This document shows, in pieces, positions 43,861 to 55,956 of a DNA stretch of 64,000 bases (position 1 is its first letter; every line of letters starts with the position of its first letter). A model generated the notes under the pieces. That model was not told the DNA's origin, searched no databases, and worked only from the letters and a program-made list of their open reading frames with translations. Source of the DNA: Ambrosia x helenae. Its lineage: Eukaryota; Streptophyta; Magnoliopsida; Asterales; Asteraceae. Location: NCBI GenBank assembly GCA_030844895.1, contig CM061224.1:72796567-72860566 (forward strand). The letters are read 5' to 3'. Position numbers and translations under genes: made by a program.

Positions 43861-44799
43861 CTTTTTGCATCACACAGGCATAGGAGGCCTGTCTCTCCGC
43901 TTAACACATCAACTTTCTGATGTCACTCACGCTTCTCCTATTATGGAAAGTATAGATATAGATTAACAAGGTTTTCTAAATTATTTAAATTGTTGTATGG
44001 TTACATCTTGTTATAAAAGAGTTAATTGTCAATTTAGTCCCTGAGGCTTGGCTAAAAATGTCCCTTTAGTTTAAATAGTTTTTTTTTTCTGATCTGTGTC
44101 CACAATGTTTCTCAAATTTTGTTACTTTCATCCAACCCTCTAACTCCGTTAAAAAAAGTCAGTTAAGTCAAGGGTATTTTTGTATTTTTGTCACTTTACA
44201 TATATATTTCTTTTTTTTTCTATTTTCATCCAAAAACTCATTTTAATATCTCCGGTGAGGATGTGGATAATTTGGAAGCAATGGAACCGTCGTCAACCTT
44301 AACAAACAATACCTCATCCCCATCACAATTGAGAATTATATAGACTTCTCTCCATCTACACACCACTTGTACCTTTCGCTTCAATACTTGTACATGTTAG
44401 CACATACAACCCCAATATCCTGCAACTTCACTTCCCTCACTCCAATCCTAGTCTCCTAAATCCAAATCCCCATATTTAAATCCCTCCAATTTCCCTCGTT
44501 CCTTACAATCAAATAACGCAACAAACATATTTCCACATTTGACCAAAATGGTTGACCTTAAAATCTGGTACAATTCATTGGATACCAAGAAATCACAAGA
44601 CCCTGAGTTGGAACAAGAAGGTAATAATATTAAGGGAAAATCATCAAAATAGCCCGTTGACCAACCCTTTTACGAAAATAGCCCCCTCCCGTCTCTTTGG
44701 AGAGACGGGTGATGGTTCCCAACACGTTTGAGGCGTCTCCCGAGAGGCTTCCCATATTAACCAATACAAAACCGACACCTCATCAGTCTCTCCATTTCT

Positions 44800-44940
44800 C
44801 TCTCCTCTCTCTCTATCTGAAACATCTTTCTCTCTCCTCTCTCTCTCTCTATCTTAAACGTCTCCTAACCATGTGCATCTCTCTCCTCACTCTCTCTCTC
44901 TCTCTCTCCCTTTCTCTCTCCTCTCTCTCTCTCTCTTAAA
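44800..44940. repeat. (CT)n-rich microsatellite in the foldback arm
   Basis: CTCTCTCT runs; the complementary GA-rich tract is at about 45400-45540, making the centre of the foldback palindrome. Confidence 0.9.
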
Positions 44941-45945
44941 AGTCTCTGTATCAAAATATGTTCTTTGAATGCTCAACTACCCCAAGAACATTAATGTTTG
45001 TTTCCCACTCTCTGTTTCACACTCGATCTCCTCACTCTCCTGTGACGTCTCCACCTACCAGAGACTCCATGACCGTTTTAACGTTGCAGAAGATGGAGAG
45101 GAGAGAGAAAGACGTTTCAGATCGTATTCAATTTATAAACCCGATGCAACAATGCATGATTAGGGTTTACTTTTCTGGTGTATCAATTATTTTGTATTAT
45201 TTTCTATTGTATTTTCAAATATATATATATATATATATATTACGCAATTTATACAGTTCAATAAAACATCTCAACCTACATTTGTCATTTGAGAGATCAA
45301 ACAATAGGTTGGCGAGAGACAATAACTAAACACGTCTGTTGGTGTATAAACAATAAACCAATAATTTATTTATTGTTGTTGCTCAACTTAAAATAAATTA
45401 GAGGAGAGAGAGAGGAGAAAGAAAGAGTGAGATAGAGATAGGTAGAGAGAGGAGAAAGAAAGAGTGAGGAGATAGAGACGTTGCAGAAGACGTAGAGAAG
45501 AGAGAAAGACATTTCAGATAGAGAGAGAGAGAGGAGAGAGTGATGAGGTGTTGGTTTTGTATTGGTTCATATGGGAAGCCTCTCGGGAGACGCCTCAGAC
45601 GTGTTAGGAACCGCGACCCGTCTCTCCAAAGAGATGGGAGGGGCTATTTTCGTAAAAGGGTTCACTACAACAAAACAGAGCAATTAGCGGCCACTTAGGT
45701 CGCCGCTAATGCTAACGCGGGTGGCCGCTATTTGCTTGTGCCACGTCACTACACGGTCATACTATAAGCGGCGACATGTCGCCGCTAATAACTTTTTTTT
45801 GGTACCTGCTGATTTTAACCTGCTACTGATATTTAAATACTGAAAAACCAAAAAAAGCATAAAATATTTTACATACGCATCCCAAATTCGAATATATCAT
45901 CTTAAAATCGTTTACATGAACCATACTAAACACATAATATCGCAC

Positions 45946-46117
45946 CTACATATCATAATCATCATCATCGGTGTTATCATTCCCTTGATTTTCTTCATGA
46001 TTTTTATTTCCCAAGTCCGGTGTCGTAGAACCTGAAATTATCATCCGCATCATTTCATTTCTAAATTGCGGGTTTTCCAACAAACTCGCAATTTGTTCCT
46101 CCAATAACATCAACACC
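45946..46117 (-). pseudogene. C-terminal tail of a CACTA transposase-like protein
   Basis: Minus-strand frame of about 56 codons ending at TAG (45946-45948). It reads MLLEEQIASLLENPQFRNEM and continues to an acidic end DNTDDDDYDM. The NPQF/NEMM pattern and polyacidic tail resemble C-termini of plant En/Spm-type transposase proteins. The upstream part ends at an in-frame TGA, and the region beyond is AT-rich, then Helitron. Confidence 0.5.
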
Positions 46118-46142
46118 AATCAAGTTAGCATACTATCTAACA

Positions 46143-46180
<38 letters not shown>

Positions 46181-48754
46181 ATGGGTCAAACCTACAAACA
46201 TAACAATTTTTTTCAAAACTATAAACACATAACAATTGAGTAAAAACTACACACATATTGAAATATCTGAAAAGTCAAATATTTTAATGTTCCCTAAGGT
46301 GGATTAGAAGTCAAAAGAACACTCTGTACTTCAAAAAAAAATAATTTAACAAAAAAAAGAAGATCGACACAGAAATCCAAATTCAAAAAAAAAAAAAAAA
46401 AAAAAAAAAAACTCCCTATTTCAAAAAATTACATACATAGACTTAAAACAAACAACAAAAGTCCAAATTCAAAGACTTATCTATATTATCTTATTAAGGA
46501 GGAGTAATGTACAAGATAGTAATTTTGTACACCATCCAACTATTGCAGCAACATGTACAAGTAAATCAAGCTTATATATTGAGGGTATAAATGGAACTTT
46601 TTGTACAATTAAGACACTTACAAGGGTAATGTACACATTTCACCAACCAAATCCTTTACAAAATGAAATTTGTTTTCCCATCTTGCCCTCTCTTCCCCTT
46701 TCAGCTTCTCCTTAATTTAATTCACAATTCATTGCACCATTAATCGGAAAGCAGTTTTTAGTTTGGTTTCGACCTCTATTCTTCACCTTCAACATTATTA
46801 TTAAAGCCATAGAATGATAACCGCAACCTCATTCCATCATTTATCACTGTCACCTGCAATCGAATGGTTCATCGATGTTTGCTACAACACCGCAACCAGC
46901 CACCACCTCCAATCTATTCCACATCACCCTCCACTTCCTCAACCACCACCTCCGTCGGAACCCTAATCGTCACTACAACAAAAAGGGGTTTTAAGGACCT
47001 TTTATGTGGGACGCTTGTAAAATAGGGTCCTATAAAACTATTTAAGAGGACGAATGAACTTTTGGGGTCCTTTTATAATATACACTACTAAACTGTTGTC
47101 ATAAAAAGCTATTTAATAGAATGGATGATTCTTTGGGGTCGTATTATCATATAACTTAATAAGACACTTAAAATGTAGATCCCAATAAAGTAATTTATAA
47201 AACATTTAGTTGTTGGTGTCCCATTATGTGGTAATGTAATAGGACACTTGATCACCGGGTCCTATTATAACATAACTTAATACGACATTTTGTAGTTAAG
47301 TAATAAATGCTCGACGTTATAGGACCCTTTCTAGTCAAAGTCATATTATAACATAACTTAATAGGACACTTGACACATGGGTCTTATAATTTTTATGAAT
47401 ATGCTTATTTGAAATATTTAAAGTTTTATTTCTTTCATTAGGTGATGTTATATACACAATAACTTTTAGTATTTTATATGTTGATGGTATTTTTATTGTA
47501 TAATAAAAACCATTATTTGGATGTCCATAACCAGATCGTAAAATTGTGTGTACGGATGTTTAAAAAAGTGTTGTATCACGTGACTTGTTAGGAATTTGAA
47601 ATTTTGTTTTATTAAACTTGTTAGAACATTCACCACAAATAAAAAGCCATTTAGTGGCACATGCGCCACTAAAGTTTTCAATAGGTTTTTTACTGACACT
47701 TTGCATATGCGATTAAAACTTTTGAGCGTTTCTTTTAAAATTTTAGTGTTCCCTCTAAATGTGTTAGTTTTACCTCTTAATCAAAGTTAAAAATGTCACC
47801 AAAATCACTCACCAAAATCAATTTAATCAAAATCACTTTCCCTCCCGCAATCCTTTCAAACTCCCACTCCTTTCCTAAACATGCTATGTATCTCTATTTT
47901 ATTTTATAAAAACCTAAAAAAATCAAGTTTTCTTCTCTACCGGTGGATCTAAAATTGAGATCTACTGTACATCTTTATATCTCATTCTTTTCACTTATTC
48001 TCTAACTATCCCCCGCCCCCCTCCCCCCTCCGGCTTCTCCTCCTAAATATAAATAAAATCAACGATTTTGAGTGAGGTTGTTATAATGGAATTGAAGATT
48101 AGTGATGTGCAATCCAAGATCCTGATCGCATTAGCCATTCGCTCAATTGAATTTTGGGTTTTGTATGTCGTACGCCTTCAATCGAATTAGAGAGGCATTA
48201 GGGTTTGAAGTATTGCAAGCAATGCGTTTTGTGCCTTCAACCGAATTAGAGAGGAGATAATCACACAGGTAACAAAACACTCATCTTATTTTTTTCAAGT
48301 TTACATCTATTTGTCAGTATTTGATTTGTAGTATTGGGATGTCAAAAATTGAACTTGATCAGTGTATCATCTTGTTGCTGGAATAAGTTTGCATATAAAT
48401 TTCTATTATTTGTATTTATGTGTTTTCTGTTCTCTTGGTTGACGATGATCATAGGTTAATGAATTGTATATGAGTTAGTTTCTCAATTTTTTATTCTAGT
48501 GTTTAAGCAAATCCCTGTAATGGAAATGTAGGAACAATACCATGAGAACCGGAGATTCTTGTATCAAAATTCTATAACAATTTAGTATTCTAATTAATTG
48601 TTTACCCATAGTAATGTTATTATATGTATTAACAATGGAAGATATGTTCGCACCTAGCAACACCATATTTCTGTATGTGAAATCTAATTGTTTCATTTGG
48701 TTCAAATAGTTTTTAATCATTCCATGAAAGTAGATGTCATGTTAAGTATGTTTG

Positions 48755-48905
48755 AAACGAGCCGAGCTACTCGAGCTCAGCTCGAAACGAGCCATGCCTA
48801 ACCGAGCCTAAGCCAGAGCCCGAGCCTAAAATCAAGCTTGTTTAGCAAATAAGCCTGAACCCGAGCTTCGGTTAGCAAACACGAGCCAGCTCGCAGCTTA
48901 AACCA
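48755..48905. repeat. GAGCC/GAGCTC-rich motif cluster
   Basis: Repeated ACGAGCC, GAGCTCAGCTCG and CCGAGCC words. This looks like the widespread plant repeat built from GAGCTCG units. Origin not determined. Confidence 0.6.
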
Positions 48906-50237
48906 GATTCGTTTACATCGATGGCTTAATCATGCTATTTGATATTCTGCATATTACATTAAATTCCATATTTCAATAAGTTTCAGCCGTGGGCACACGC
49001 AGTACATACATGCATCTTATATGTAAGAACACAAATACATGCACATCTTCTAATGTTTTTATCCATACTGAAATCTATCTGGCCATATGTGATTTGCACA
49101 TCTTAGAATGTAACTTAGTCCTTTCTTGGTATATATGAGGCAGGCTATACCTTATATTTATCATGTATATTCTTTCAGGTATTAAGCCATTCAACCCTTT
49201 TCTTTTTTGCCATGCCATTGCTTTGTTGATTCCTTACTGCAAATTGGTAATTACTTTTGTATTCCTATATGTCATTTCAGCCCCGCTTATGTGCATATAG
49301 TGTATATATGCGTGGGCCCTAAGTTAGGAAAAACTAAAATTGCACTAATTTTAATGTTAATTTACTAATTTTGTGAAAATAATGTTAAACAGCGGATGGT
49401 GAATCATGCACCATGTGGTGGCTTTGATAGCCAAAAGAGACGGGGGTACTTGCACCAATTGGGCTTGTCACGATTGCTAAGTGTTAAATTGTCTTATGTC
49501 CAAGGCTTGATGCAAAACCACTATCGAGTAGAGGGTCTCACTGGAAGCAACCTCTCTATTCCCACGGGTTGGAGGTAAGGTTCCATATCTTACCCTTCTC
49601 AGATCCAACCTTTATCTTGTTATTGGTGAGATTAATTGAGTATGATGATGATGATTCCTATATGTCACTTATAAATGTTGATTTTTGTTTGAGACGTAAT
49701 GCTAGCAATGATGGCTATTTAAGTGTGACTCTAGTTAATGGGTTATGGACTGATAATTATTTGTGCAGTCATAGTGCAATTTCTTTCCACACAAGATTAT
49801 ATTGAATCTTGCTGTTGTTTTTTAGCATGATTAGCGCACTATTTAACTATTGAAATTTGAAGCATTTTGACTTCATAATTTGTTATGTGTGCAGTATAGA
49901 AAGCAAACCTTATGGAATTTGATTCATATTTTAACAAAAACAGACATGCATTTTCATATGCTGACACAAATATTGTTCCAATCTACAAAACTCTACCTCA
50001 TAATACATGGTACACCTAAAGGTAGTATTATTGTTTTTGGTTCTATGTCTGATGCTTGTTATATTGATTTTCTTATTGGCCTAATGTTTTGATTTTGGTG
50101 GATGAAGGTATACCTCTATCATTTGCAGGTAGCTACATATGGAGAAGCATAGCAGTTGGTGAGCATTATCCAATCACCAATAGAAAGTTGTGACTATTCA
50201 CCAAATCAGGTTAGCTAAAAATATTATTTTACATGTA

Positions 50238-50330
50238 GATAGGGGTGTTCACAGTTTGGTTTAAAACGTGAAACCGTCCAAAGCAGTTATCGGTTTGGTT
50301 TCAGGGTGTTCTGTTTTGAGGTTTAGACGT
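50238..50330. repeat. hAT-MITE-like fragment
   Basis: Begins ATAGGGGTGTTCACAGTTTGG with GGTTTGGTTTCAGGGTGTTC further on. The TAGGGGTGTTCA start is typical of hAT-related miniature elements. No second terminus identified. Confidence 0.35.
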
Positions 50331-52984
50331 GGATCAATATTCTATGTCGATATATTATTGCATGTTTTAGATGTTCCCTTCCCAAAGAGTTGTTACAATA
50401 TAAATATCAGAATCATAATCGAATTACAAGATATTAAAATGCTTTATGGTTGGAGATGGTTAAGTAAATTTACATAAAATGAAAGTTGGAAAAGGCCCCA
50501 ATTTTAAAGTTAGGTTTAGGCCTTTAAAAAGGTTGAGTTTGTCCTGATATGAGGTATCTAAGGTATGTCTTATGTAGAAATTTCTCATTTATGCTATATT
50601 CAGGTACATGTTCTTTGTTTCTTAGTATTTTCTAGGCTTGCACCACATTTGAGCTTATGTTTTTATTGGGTTTGTTTATTGCACTTCAGGTTAGCTCGGT
50701 TTTTATTGATGGTGTACCTTTGCTTCCGGAAGAAACTTCTGAATTAAATGTTGATGATAAAGAAATGAAGATTGGCTAACTCCTTATGTGGTAACGAGTT
50801 ATTATCTTCAAGAATGATGGTACTTGGTAGAGTCGGCAACATGTGAAGCCTCGGGGAGTAGAGATGACAAGATTCATAGATTGGTTGGAGCTAAGTTTTT
50901 TATGATAGAATTCCTACTCGAAAGAAGGTCTTGACTTCTTTGTAAAAACTTAGCATGCATTTGTTTGCTAACATTTGCAATATGTATTAGATCAAACTTA
51001 TAATTAAAGTTATGATATTATAATTTCCAGATGTTTTTATTGTAAGATTTATTATTTATCGTAAAAAATAGTGATTAAATTAATATGAAAAACGCCTGTA
51101 GTGGCATTTAATTTAATTTGATTTTTTGAATATTCTTTTCTTAGGACGCTATACGGGTTGTTCATAGATATATTATACGACCATAAAATTGGTTTCATAA
51201 TCTTATTTGGTATATTAGGACCCTTCTCTTGGTACTAAAGTACCTATAATGTTACATCACAATGGTCCTATAAATTAATTTTTAAGGACGCTTGCATGTG
51301 TTTTAAAAGTAGGTAAGCACATGTTAGAACATTGTAAAAGTGTCCTAATATGTTTTTATTATGAGTTTTTTGGGTTGTTTATTATGCAACCATAAAATTG
51401 GTTTCATAATCTTATTTGAGATATTAGGACGCTTTTTAAGTTTTAGGACATATTACGACCCCTTTACATGAAACACTTTTACCGTTGGTCCTATTAAACA
51501 AAAGGTCCTATCAAATAGCATTTTATGACGCTTTTACGCGTACTAAAAACCCATTTTTATTGTAGTGCGTCGAATAGACAATCAGAATACTTGCTTCTCA
51601 AACTCCTCTTCAAATGCGTGACTTCTTCCTCTAATTGTTGCTATATCTTGGTGGTTTATTCATAAAAAAACAAATCAACTTTTTATGTATGGGTTCTTTA
51701 CTTTAATTTTTAAACAAAAACAGAGTAGTTGTTTTCTGGGTCTCTTATGTATTCCTCTAAATTAGCCTGCTCAATGCTTATATTGATTCTTTTAATACTT
51801 GTTGGGTTCATTGCATAAACTCTGATTTTTGGGGATTTCTTCTTCTTTTTTTTTGGGGGGGGGGGGATCAATCTTTCCTGTATTCTATATATAATTTGAA
51901 CATTGGTCAGTCTTCCAAATAAAAAGACTATATTTTTCTAATGTTTTCATGAAAGATTTTTATATGGGTATTTTTTTTTTGTTTAAAAATTTGAATGCTG
52001 ATAGTTTCTTTTTTTTATGTCATTAGGTTGAATCTGTAGTCTATTGAAATGTTGTATTAACGGTGAGTTTAATCATCATTACACTGCTAAGTGTTTTTAT
52101 ATAACTCATGGCTAAAATGTTTTAAACATTTTCCTTGTTTTCTGTGTTGTACAAGATAGCAAGAAAAAGCAAGTAGCAATAACCGACGATCAAGACCTAT
52201 GTGGTGTAATCGAGAAAGAAAGCCAGTCGAACCTGCGTGGAATGGGAAAGACAACAAGTTGAATCTGCGTTGATTGGAAAAGAAAGCAAGGGAAGCCAAG
52301 AGGCTGGTGACATTTCTATTTAGAAAATTGCTTATGACATAACTATTAACAAAAACAAATAAAATAACTATCATCACTGTATTGAGTTATACATTAGTTT
52401 TATATATGATAAAAGTCTAAAAAACTACTTAAAAAATACTGATAGGTTAAACATTATATAAGATAATAATAAAAAATAAAGTCTTTTATTAGATAAACCT
52501 ATCACATCTATTACAATAATGATTAAAATAAGTTACCCATGGAATTAGTCTTGTTTATAGTGATTAAAACTGTATATTATTATACAGGAGAAGGTTGTTA
52601 TATAAAGTTTTATTTTGTGCAAAGTGTAAAAGACCATAAAAGTTAGGGGTATAATATTTTATGGAAGTAATGTAGCGTTATTACATAACCACGTAGTGTT
52701 AAGTAATTACGTAATGGTACATAGTCACATAATGCTTTGTATCAACTTAGTTAACAAGAAGGAAAAAGGGGGAAAAGTAGTGATGAGAATATCAAATTGG
52801 TAACCCATAAACATGGAATAATATAGTACACGACAATTCATAAGGGGTAGCTGATTCGTTTCGAAAGGGGTTATTCTAAACACAACGTTTGGTCTACTAA
52901 TAAATCCACCTTTTTTTAATTTTGTACATAATCACATTGCAACCTTCTTTGGATCCCGACGCAACGCGCGGGTAAACATACTAG

Positions 52985-53340
52985 TTTAATTATTGCAAAT
53001 CCATTCCACAACAAAAAAAAATTATATAGTTAACAAAAAAAAATTACCGTTCGCTACCGTGGTGGGGGTCTTCAGGTGGTGCTGCAGTGGTGGTCTTCGG
53101 GTGGTGACGGAAGTGTTGCTGCAGTGCTGCTGTGGTGGTCTTCGACCGGTGGTGGAGAAGGAGAAGAAAGGGAAAGGTTGTGGAGAAGGAGATAAGGGAG
53201 AGGAAGGTGGTGAAGAAGGAGGTGATGGATGTGGTGGAGAGGAAGGGAAGATTGAGGGAAGGTAGTCTTTGATCTGCAGAGAAAATTGGGCAATTGGGTG
53301 GTAGGTAGGAAGAAAGGGAGGGAAGATTGAGGTTTATTTT
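52985..53340. other. GGT/GAA-rich leader-like stretch of the CACTA element
   Basis: Low-complexity codon-like repeats (GGTGGT, GAAGGAG) that are open in several frames because of composition. No domain seen; probably untranslated leader of the CACTA element read on the minus strand. Confidence 0.4.
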
Positions 53341-54017
53341 CCGGTTAGAGCAATAGCGGCGACATGTCACCGCTAAAAGCGTCGCCGCTATTGCTCTTTT
53401 GTACGATTTAACCTCATCCCTTGGATTATTTTGTCAACCGACGGCCGGATCTATGTCTTGAAGTTGTCACACGGATTTTGAGCAATAGCGGCGACGTCGC
53501 CTCTATTGATGTCGCCGCTATTGCCCGAATTTCTTGTAGTGACTAGTCAACGGGCTATTTTGGTGATTTTCCCTAATATTAATATCAACGGTGAGATGGG
53601 TGGTGGTGGTTGTGGGATGACGTCGTTTCTTATATTCTTTCTATGGGTTGGACTCATATATTATATCGACGTCCTCACTGGAGATATAAAAAAATGAGAA
53701 ACCTTAGGGGTTGGAGAAACAGATATAAATTTAAAATGGGTTTTTCGATAAATATGGCAATATATATATATATATATATAAAGTGACAAAAATACCTCTG
53801 ACTTAACTGGTTTTTTTTAACTAAATTAGGGGGTTTAATGAAAGTGACAAAAAATGAGAAACTTTTGGAACACAGATGAGACCAAACCTGAAACTAAATT
53901 GACAATTATCCTTTATGTTTATTTTTGAACTTCCATGAATAGTACTTTTATACCTTTTAAAAAATGTTTAAATATAAACGGTTTCAATTATGTGAACCAA
54001 AGATGTCATGGTACGGA

Positions 54018-54078
54018 TTGTTGGAGTGTTGTTGTTTATGTTGTTGTAGCCGGGTTCGAATCATGCAGGCCTCATTTT
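54018..54078 (+). other. tRNA-like B-box segment
   Basis: TTGGAGTGTTGTTG (weak A box) and GCCGGGTTCGAATC (good B box). Similar in style to the segments in the LTRs of elements A and B. Confidence 0.35.
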
Positions 54079-54379
54079 TATTTCTATCGTTTTAAATGTT
54101 CTTTTTATAAATAAAAAAACCCTGAGTGCTTTCCAGGTGTCGGGCCATTGTCTTTCCACGTTTAATTTTTTGTGACTCATCTTTTGTTATTGTTAAAAAC
54201 ATTTTGAGATAAATTTTTCACTCTTTCTTTCTCTTTCGTTTTCCAGCAGCAGAGGCCAGCAATTGGGGCTTTGGAGCACAGTGAAACAGGTGATTGCTTT
54301 CCCCACAAGTAATGCGGTTACATTTTTAGCTGCATGTTTATGGATTTTAACTTGTATGTGCGTATAAACTTTTGTTTGT

Positions 54380-54890
54380 ATTGACAGTATGTATATTGTT
54401 GATTGTTTTTCCTGTGACCATTGATGATAAGACTGACTTCTTAGACGCAACCATCTTTGACAAAGCCGCCACACAACTACTTGAAATCCCCTGCAAACAA
54501 ATGTTCACTGAGGCTGATCCTCGTAACCTCATACGGAAGATTGCTGGCCAACCAATCCAATTTACAATAAGAGTAGTAAAGGACGATCGGACAGCTTTAA
54601 CAAGTTACTCAGTGAACAACGTTGTGCGACTGCAGCCTGAAAAAACACGAACACCAGTTCCAGCAGCAGCATTCAAGGTTCAGCAACACCAGCACCAGTA
54701 ACTCCTGCTCCTGCCAACCAGTTTGTGAATGAAAAAAAAAAGGGACACAACTGCAAGGCGCGAGCTTTTTGATGATGAAGGTACACAACACTTTCTAAAA
54801 CCCTATTATCACACCATGTTAGTTACTAATGTTGCTTATCCTAATTACAGGTCACAAGAATCCAGCCAAAAGACCAACTACTGACAACTA
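54380..54890 (+). pseudogene. RPA1-like (replication protein A large subunit) exons
   Basis: Exon 54392-54710: after a GACAG acceptor (about 54388) it reads DDKTDFLDATIFDKAATQLL, PCKQMF, GQPIQFTIRVVKDDRTALTS. This fits the C-terminal OB-fold of plant RPA1-like proteins (FxDxxA..LL pattern). A short last exon (about 54851-54890, GHKNPAKRPTTDN then stop) follows a TTACAG acceptor. Plant Helitrons often carry such RPA1-like genes. The N-terminal DNA-binding domains are missing, so this is a fragment. Confidence 0.65.
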
Positions 54891-55178
54891 AACCTACTGC
54901 AATCAACAACCAGCAACATAAACTCAGTCTATAGTCGCCTAACTTTTGCAACTTTTTTTTAACTACAATGTACTGTTTCTAGCTATCGCGCCACGCGCGC
55001 TGTATTTATGGTAGGTTTCAAGCCTCTAAACAATAGCCTGATGTATGACTACTTTTTTGGCAACCTGTAAATCAAAAGTCCGATGTATGACTGTTTTTTG
55101 GGCCTTATTTATTGTTCGCTCTATTCGCTCATAAACATACCCAACAGTTGCGCAACGCGCAACAAAGCATCCCTCTAG

Positions 55179-55956
55179 TTAAGTCTAAAAAACTAAAAAT
55201 CAAAAAATAAACTCGATAAGAAAGCTCATAAGTATTTGAATGCCACAATTTTGGTGTCACCTATCCCTTTTTTATACATTTAATTAGATCGCGTTTATCA
55301 TTAGGTCACGTTTAAAATTAAGGTCAAATTGTTAATTACTACGTACCATATACCATTATCCATTTAGTAAAAAAGTACATAAGTATGACGTCAACACTAA
55401 AATTATACATTTATATCGTCATCGATAAAATAAAGTCTCTAAAAATAGCATTTTAGATGTGGTCTCTAGCTCTTATCCAGAAAATTATATAACCTATTCT
55501 TCATTACTTGTAAGACTTGCAAAAGGAGCTTGATAATGACACAACAACTTCTACAAAAAAATATATATCAACAAAGCAAATACCTTCTCGGTTAAGATGT
55601 ATCCATCCATCCATATTCCATAAATCCACATACAACGACTTTATACAAATCTTTTCATTTAACTGTAAGAAGCAAGCCTAGATCAAAAAACTTATGGAAC
55701 ACGTCGATACTCTGCTAACCAACCTGATGAGGTGAATAACATATCACACGCTAGATAGGTACCCTTCAAAAGTTTATGACATATAACATTTTACACAAAT
55801 AAATTAACAGATCGAATTGGTTAACCATGAATCAATACAAGACTAGATACGGTAAATAAACCTAAATTCCAAAATATAATTGGAAGAAATTATCTGTTCG
55901 TAGGCAAACTGATCGAGTCATCTTAATTTCCTCAAAGAAAATTCCAATTATGAGAA
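55179..55956. other. Intergenic sequence, probable 3' flank/UTR of the VQ gene
   Basis: AT-rich unique-looking sequence with no element termini or ORFs that I can see. The right part probably includes the 3' UTR and poly(A) site of the minus-strand VQ gene. Confidence 0.5.

Larger units (their letters stand above)
46971..51567. mobile_element. Nest level 5: second CACTA element
   Basis: Ends CACTACAACAAAAAGGGG and TTTTTATTGTAGTG with a perfect 3-bp target duplication CGT (46968-46970, 51568-51570). Subterminal regions carry many copies of a different repeat, AGGACC/GGTCCT with TTATA spacers (46990-47390 and 51150-51530). The 4.6-kb interior holds no recognisable transposase. It does hold intron/exon-like pieces near 48070-48280 and 49390-49580 that may be captured gene fragments. 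Confidence 0.9.
46480..52984 (+). mobile_element. Nest level 4: Helitron (non-autonomous)
   Basis: Begins TCTATATTATC after an A and ends CATACTAG before a T, matching insertion between A and T. Ahead of CTAG, a GC-rich imperfect hairpin (CCCGACGC / GCGCGGG, 52955-52972) sits 8 bases away, as Helitrons require. No Rep/helicase coding was seen. It is interrupted by a second CACTA element (46971-51567). Confidence 0.8.
45663..53541. mobile_element. Nest level 3: CACTA element (deletion derivative)
   Basis: Ends CACTACAACAAAA and TTTCTTGTAGTG. Subterminal regions on both sides are full of AGCGGCGAC and its complement, as usual for CACTA subterminal repeats. Palindromes are at 45771-45790 and 53355-53374, with more near 45690-45735 and 53488-53525. 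A C-terminal transposase-like tail survives at 45946-46117 (minus). A 5' leader-like CT/GA-rich stretch lies at 53040-53340. The 3-bp target duplication is not clean (GTT and ACT). A Helitron fills its middle. Confidence 0.85.
44633..53574. mobile_element. Nest level 2: foldback element
   Basis: Starts AGGGAAAATCATCAAAATAG and ends CTATTTTGGTGATTTTCCCT, with the 7-bp direct repeat AATATTA on both sides (44626-44632, 53575-53581). The arms extend inward over 200 bases (CCCGTCTCTTTGGAGAGACG against CGTCTCTCCAAAGAGATGGG) into CT/GA-rich tracts. Without the inserted CACTA element it is about 1.06 kb. The right arm is split at 45662/53542. Confidence 0.85.
44023..53908. mobile_element. Nest level 1: DNA element with 240-bp terminal inverted repeats
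   Basis: Left arm 44023-44260 (TAATTGTCAATTTAGTCC ... CTCCGGTGAGG) is the diverged reverse complement of the right arm 53673-53908 (CCTCACTGGAGA ... AAATTGACAATTA). Without the inserted level 2 element it is about 0.94 kb. No clear target duplication was found. Long TIRs and small size suggest a non-autonomous Mutator-like or foldback element; this is inference. Confidence 0.75.
53909..55178 (+). mobile_element. 3' part of an RPA-carrying Helitron
   Basis: The 3' terminus is textbook: a 7-bp perfect hairpin GTTGCGC-AAC-GCGCAAC (55147-55163), 11 bases, then CTAG (55175-55178) followed by T. RPA1-like exons lie upstream. The 5' TC terminus was not found, so the left limit given is only the edge of the neighbouring element. 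Confidence 0.75.

Noticed and set aside
44958..45329. 123-codon frame starting MFFECSTTP
   Set aside because: Lies inside the foldback element between CT and GA tracts and includes an AT microsatellite read as YIYIYI; no domain.
53044..53370. 108-codon minus-strand frame rich in His, Thr and Pro
   Set aside because: Produced by GGT/GAA-rich low-complexity sequence of the CACTA leader; open in several frames.
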